Origin: Pseudomonadota bacterium
GTDB taxonomy: Bacteria > Myxococcota_A > Polyangia > Polyangiales > Polyangiaceae
NCBI GenBank assembly: GCA_023423895.1
Contig: JAFAER010000227.1
Coordinates: 44,010 to 108,009, forward strand
Reading direction: 5' to 3'
DNA length: 64,000 nt
The notes under the pieces were generated by a model, which was not told the origin of the DNA, did not search any database, and was given only the letters and a program-made list of their open reading frames with translations. The position numbers and the translations under genes were made by a program. Shown here in pieces: positions 61,982-64,000 of the stretch. The number at the start of each line of letters is the position of its first letter. Positions within the stretch are counted from its first letter, which is position 1.

Positions 61982-63894
61982 GATGACCCCGCCGACCCCG
62001 CCGACCCCGCGGGCGGTTTGGCGACGAGATGCGCCCCGGGCGGCCGCGACAACTTGCGCGACGGCGGAGCGTCGATGTTGCCGATCGGCAGCAGCACCTT
62101 GAACGTCGAACCACGTCCGAGCTCGCTCTCGACCGAGATCTTGCCGTGATGAAGCATGACCAACCGGCGCGTGATCGCGAGCCCGAGGCCGGTGCCGCGA
62201 CGACGAAAGCGCTCGCTGCGCGCCTGCTTGTACTCCTCGAAGATGACGGCCCGCTCTTGCGGCGAGATGCCCGGCCCCGTGTCTCGAACGAGGAACGCAG
62301 CCATCACCCCTTCGCGATTCACGCGGACGACCACCTCGCCTTGCTGCGTGAACTTGATCGCGTTGTTAACGAGGTTGCCAAGGATCTGACGGACGCGGCG
62401 CCCGTCGACGCGTGCGATGAGCGGCTCGCCCTCGACGCGCACGACCAGCCGCTTGTCACCGACGAGACCTCGGGCCTCCTTCACGACCTCGTGCGCGAGC
62501 GCGTAGACGTCGACTCGGCTGCGGCTCAGTCTGAGCTGCCCGCTCTCGAGCGCGGAGAATTCGAGGATGTCGTTGATGAGTCCGAGCAGGTGCTGGCCCG
62601 AGCCGCGGATCTGCTCGACCTCCTCCTTGGCGGACGGGGAGAGCGGACCGTCGACCTCCTCCATGAGGATGTCGGCGAACCCGAGGATGGCATTGAGCGG
62701 GCTGCGAAGCTCGTGGCTCACGGCCGCAAGGAACGCGGCGCGCTCCCGATCCGCAGCGCTCGCGCGCGCGAGGTCGCCGCGATACGCGCCCGAGGCCTTG
62801 CCGAACCTTCCGACGAGCTTGTTGAACGTGGCCGTCAGGATTCCGACCTCGTCCATCGTCCGAAGCGGAATGAGCTCGCCCGTCGGCTCGGTACGCACCT
62901 GCGCCATCGTCCGCACGCGATCGGTGATGAAGTCGACGTCGCGGGTGACGTCGCGCGAGACGGCATAGGCCACGCCGGCCGCGACGCCGAGCAGCAAGAC
63001 GGCGAGCGCCGCGAGCGCGCTCGCGAGGGCGTTTGCGCCGACGGCAGCTCGCGGCTCCGGGACCAGCACGACGAGCCGCGGCGCGGCGGGATCGTTCGCT
63101 GAGCCGACGGGGCGAACGGCATAGCGAGCCCGCCCCATCCGCATCTCGGCGACGCCTCTTCCGGTCGCGAGCATCCTCTCGAGCGCAGCGCGGTCAGGCG
63201 CGCCGAGGGTGTGGTCATGGATGATCTCACCCTTGGCCGTCACGACGAGGAGCTCGGCGCCGCTCCTGCGGGCCGCGAGCTGCGCGGCATCGAGCCGGCG
63301 GGCGGGCGGGAGCGCGCCGAGCCTGGCCGCGACCGTCGCGGCGAGGAGCTCCGCCCGCGATCCGGCGTGCTCGTCGCCAGCTCGCGACAGCTGGTCGAGC
63401 CCGACGAGCCCGATGCCCAGAGCGACCGCGAGCCCGATGATGACGACCAGGAGCGGCCCGAGCGGAAGAAAAGGCCAGCCGCTCCGGAGGCGCGGAGCTC
63501 GGGTCCGGAACGCCTCCGGAGCCATCGGCGGGGCGTCGGGCGGGGCATCGGAAGAGCGGAGCGCCGGACCGTAGGGGTAGGGCAGCGTCGGAACGGGCTC
63601 GGGCGCCGGATCGGGCGCCGGGTAGAGCACTTCCTCCTCGGCCGCGAGACCAACCGGGGCGGCTGGCCCAGCTTGGCCGTGCGAAGCCCCGGCCGGAGAT
63701 GCGGCCGCCGCGGCTGCGCTCGGAAGCTGCGGCGTGTGGGGCGTAACGAGACTCGCCGCCGCATCGGCCGTGAGCGGCATCCCTGGCTGCGTCGCATCCG
63801 GGAAGTCGTCGAGTGGATCGAGCCGAGTGTCACGGCCGTGGTCCCGCTCGGCAGAGCCACCATCTCCCTGGACACGCGGATCGTCGTTCTTCAT
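61978..63894 (-). CDS. Membrane histidine kinase
   Basis: A 638-residue sensor kinase. A long Pro/Ala-rich N-terminal cytoplasmic part, a membrane segment at about 145-170, a periplasmic domain, a second membrane segment and a HAMP-like linker precede the kinase core. The core has VSHELRSPLNAILGF (phospho-acceptor), N-box NLVNNAIKFTQQ, G1 DTGPGIS and G2 GTGLGLAITR, all intact. ATG 63894 is chosen; a TTG 19 codons upstream is less likely. It is coupled to the degenerate kinase downstream, which may be its partner or regulator. No receiver is adjacent. Confidence 0.9.
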   Translation of the reverse strand: MKNDDPRVQGDGGSAERDHGRDTRLDPLDDFPDATQPGMPLTADAAASLVTPHTPQLPSAAAAAASPAGASHGQAGPAAPVGLAAEEEVLYPAPDPAPEPVPTLPYPYGPALRSSDAPPDAPPMAPEAFRTRAPRLRSGWPFLPLGPLLVVIIGLAVALGIGLVGLDQLSRAGDEHAGSRAELLAATVAARLGALPPARRLDAAQLAARRSGAELLVVTAKGEIIHDHTLGAPDRAALERMLATGRGVAEMRMGRARYAVRPVGSANDPAAPRLVVLVPEPRAAVGANALASALAALAVLLLGVAAGVAYAVSRDVTRDVDFITDRVRTMAQVRTEPTGELIPLRTMDEVGILTATFNKLVGRFGKASGAYRGDLARASAADRERAAFLAAVSHELRSPLNAILGFADILMEEVDGPLSPSAKEEVEQIRGSGQHLLGLINDILEFSALESGQLRLSRSRVDVYALAHEVVKEARGLVGDKRLVVRVEGEPLIARVDGRRVRQILGNLVNNAIKFTQQGEVVVRVNREGVMAAFLVRDTGPGISPQERAVIFEEYKQARSERFRRRGTGLGLAITRRLVMLHHGKISVESELGRGSTFKVLLPIGNIDAPPSRKLSRPPGAHLVAKPPAGSAGSAGSS

Positions 63895-64000
63895 CGAAAG
63901 GGGGACGGAACGTGGACACCCGCGCTCGGCCTCGGTCGACCGCCCCCGCAATGTAGCGCGGGGCGGCGACGAGGCGGTATTTCACGGCCCTGACGGACTG

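Overview
The window is high-GC DNA with dense genes and almost no mobile DNA. It looks like a chromosomal segment of a myxobacterium (Myxococcota, plausibly Polyangiales). The signs are two proteins with MYXO-CTERM-like tails (Cys motif, hydrophobic segment, Arg cluster), a Ser/Thr kinase with PEGA-like and propeller partners, an FHA-type sigma-54 activator, a GspE/PilT-family ATPase with a long N-terminal extension, many two-component proteins, and lipoproteins with Asp/Ala/Gly-rich linkers behind the lipobox. Assignment to order is inference. I saw no rRNA, tRNA, CRISPR array, transposase or phage gene.

Layout. 1-5.6 kb: the end of a DHH phosphoesterase, then a minus-strand operon of TPR lipoprotein, DUF58 protein and BatA-like VWA membrane protein. 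5.8-10.3 kb: plus-strand signalling genes (receiver protein, NtrC-type regulator, two LuxR-type regulators, receiver-histidine kinase). 10.3-29.5 kb: the most striking part, two head-to-tail copies of the same eight-gene cassette on the minus strand. Each copy runs: outer-membrane-like protein, ECF sigma factor, one-pass membrane protein (candidate anti-sigma), Cys-rich lipoprotein, two WGSGPNDVW-repeat propeller lipoproteins, RCC1-repeat lipoprotein, IgGFc-binding-family lipoprotein. The copies are divergent in sequence but identical in gene order, orientation and most 4-base start/stop overlaps.

29.5-32.2 kb: a small one-pass membrane protein and the PilT-like ATPase. 32.5-40.1 kb (plus): amidase with sorting tail, PP2C-cNMP-binding fusion, SGNH lipoprotein and two envelope proteins. 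40.1-45.4 kb (minus): FHA sigma-54-type activator lacking GAFTGA, Ser/Thr kinase, PEGA-like protein and a propeller lipoprotein. 45.7-52.7 kb: MYXO-CTERM protein, NmrA-like protein divergent from a LysR regulator, alpha/beta hydrolase, membrane-anchored PP2C and glutamate dehydrogenase. 52.8-59.8 kb: cdsA and uppS separated by a divergent basic-tail protein, then a fused lysine-fermentation enzyme (Kal-Kce) translationally coupled to trpE, and two small membrane proteins. 60-64 kb: two coupled histidine kinases, the second with a degenerate ATP-binding region.

How the genes may work together. The duplicated locus looks like a self-contained envelope stress or surface-display regulon: an ECF sigma with a membrane regulator controlling five secreted lipoproteins rich in repeat folds. 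All three propeller-type proteins in each copy show about seven repeats, the number expected for a closed seven-bladed propeller. The regulatory link and the surface location are inferences from gene order and lipoboxes. Start codons were chosen from signal peptides, ribosome binding sites and overlaps, and several remain uncertain.
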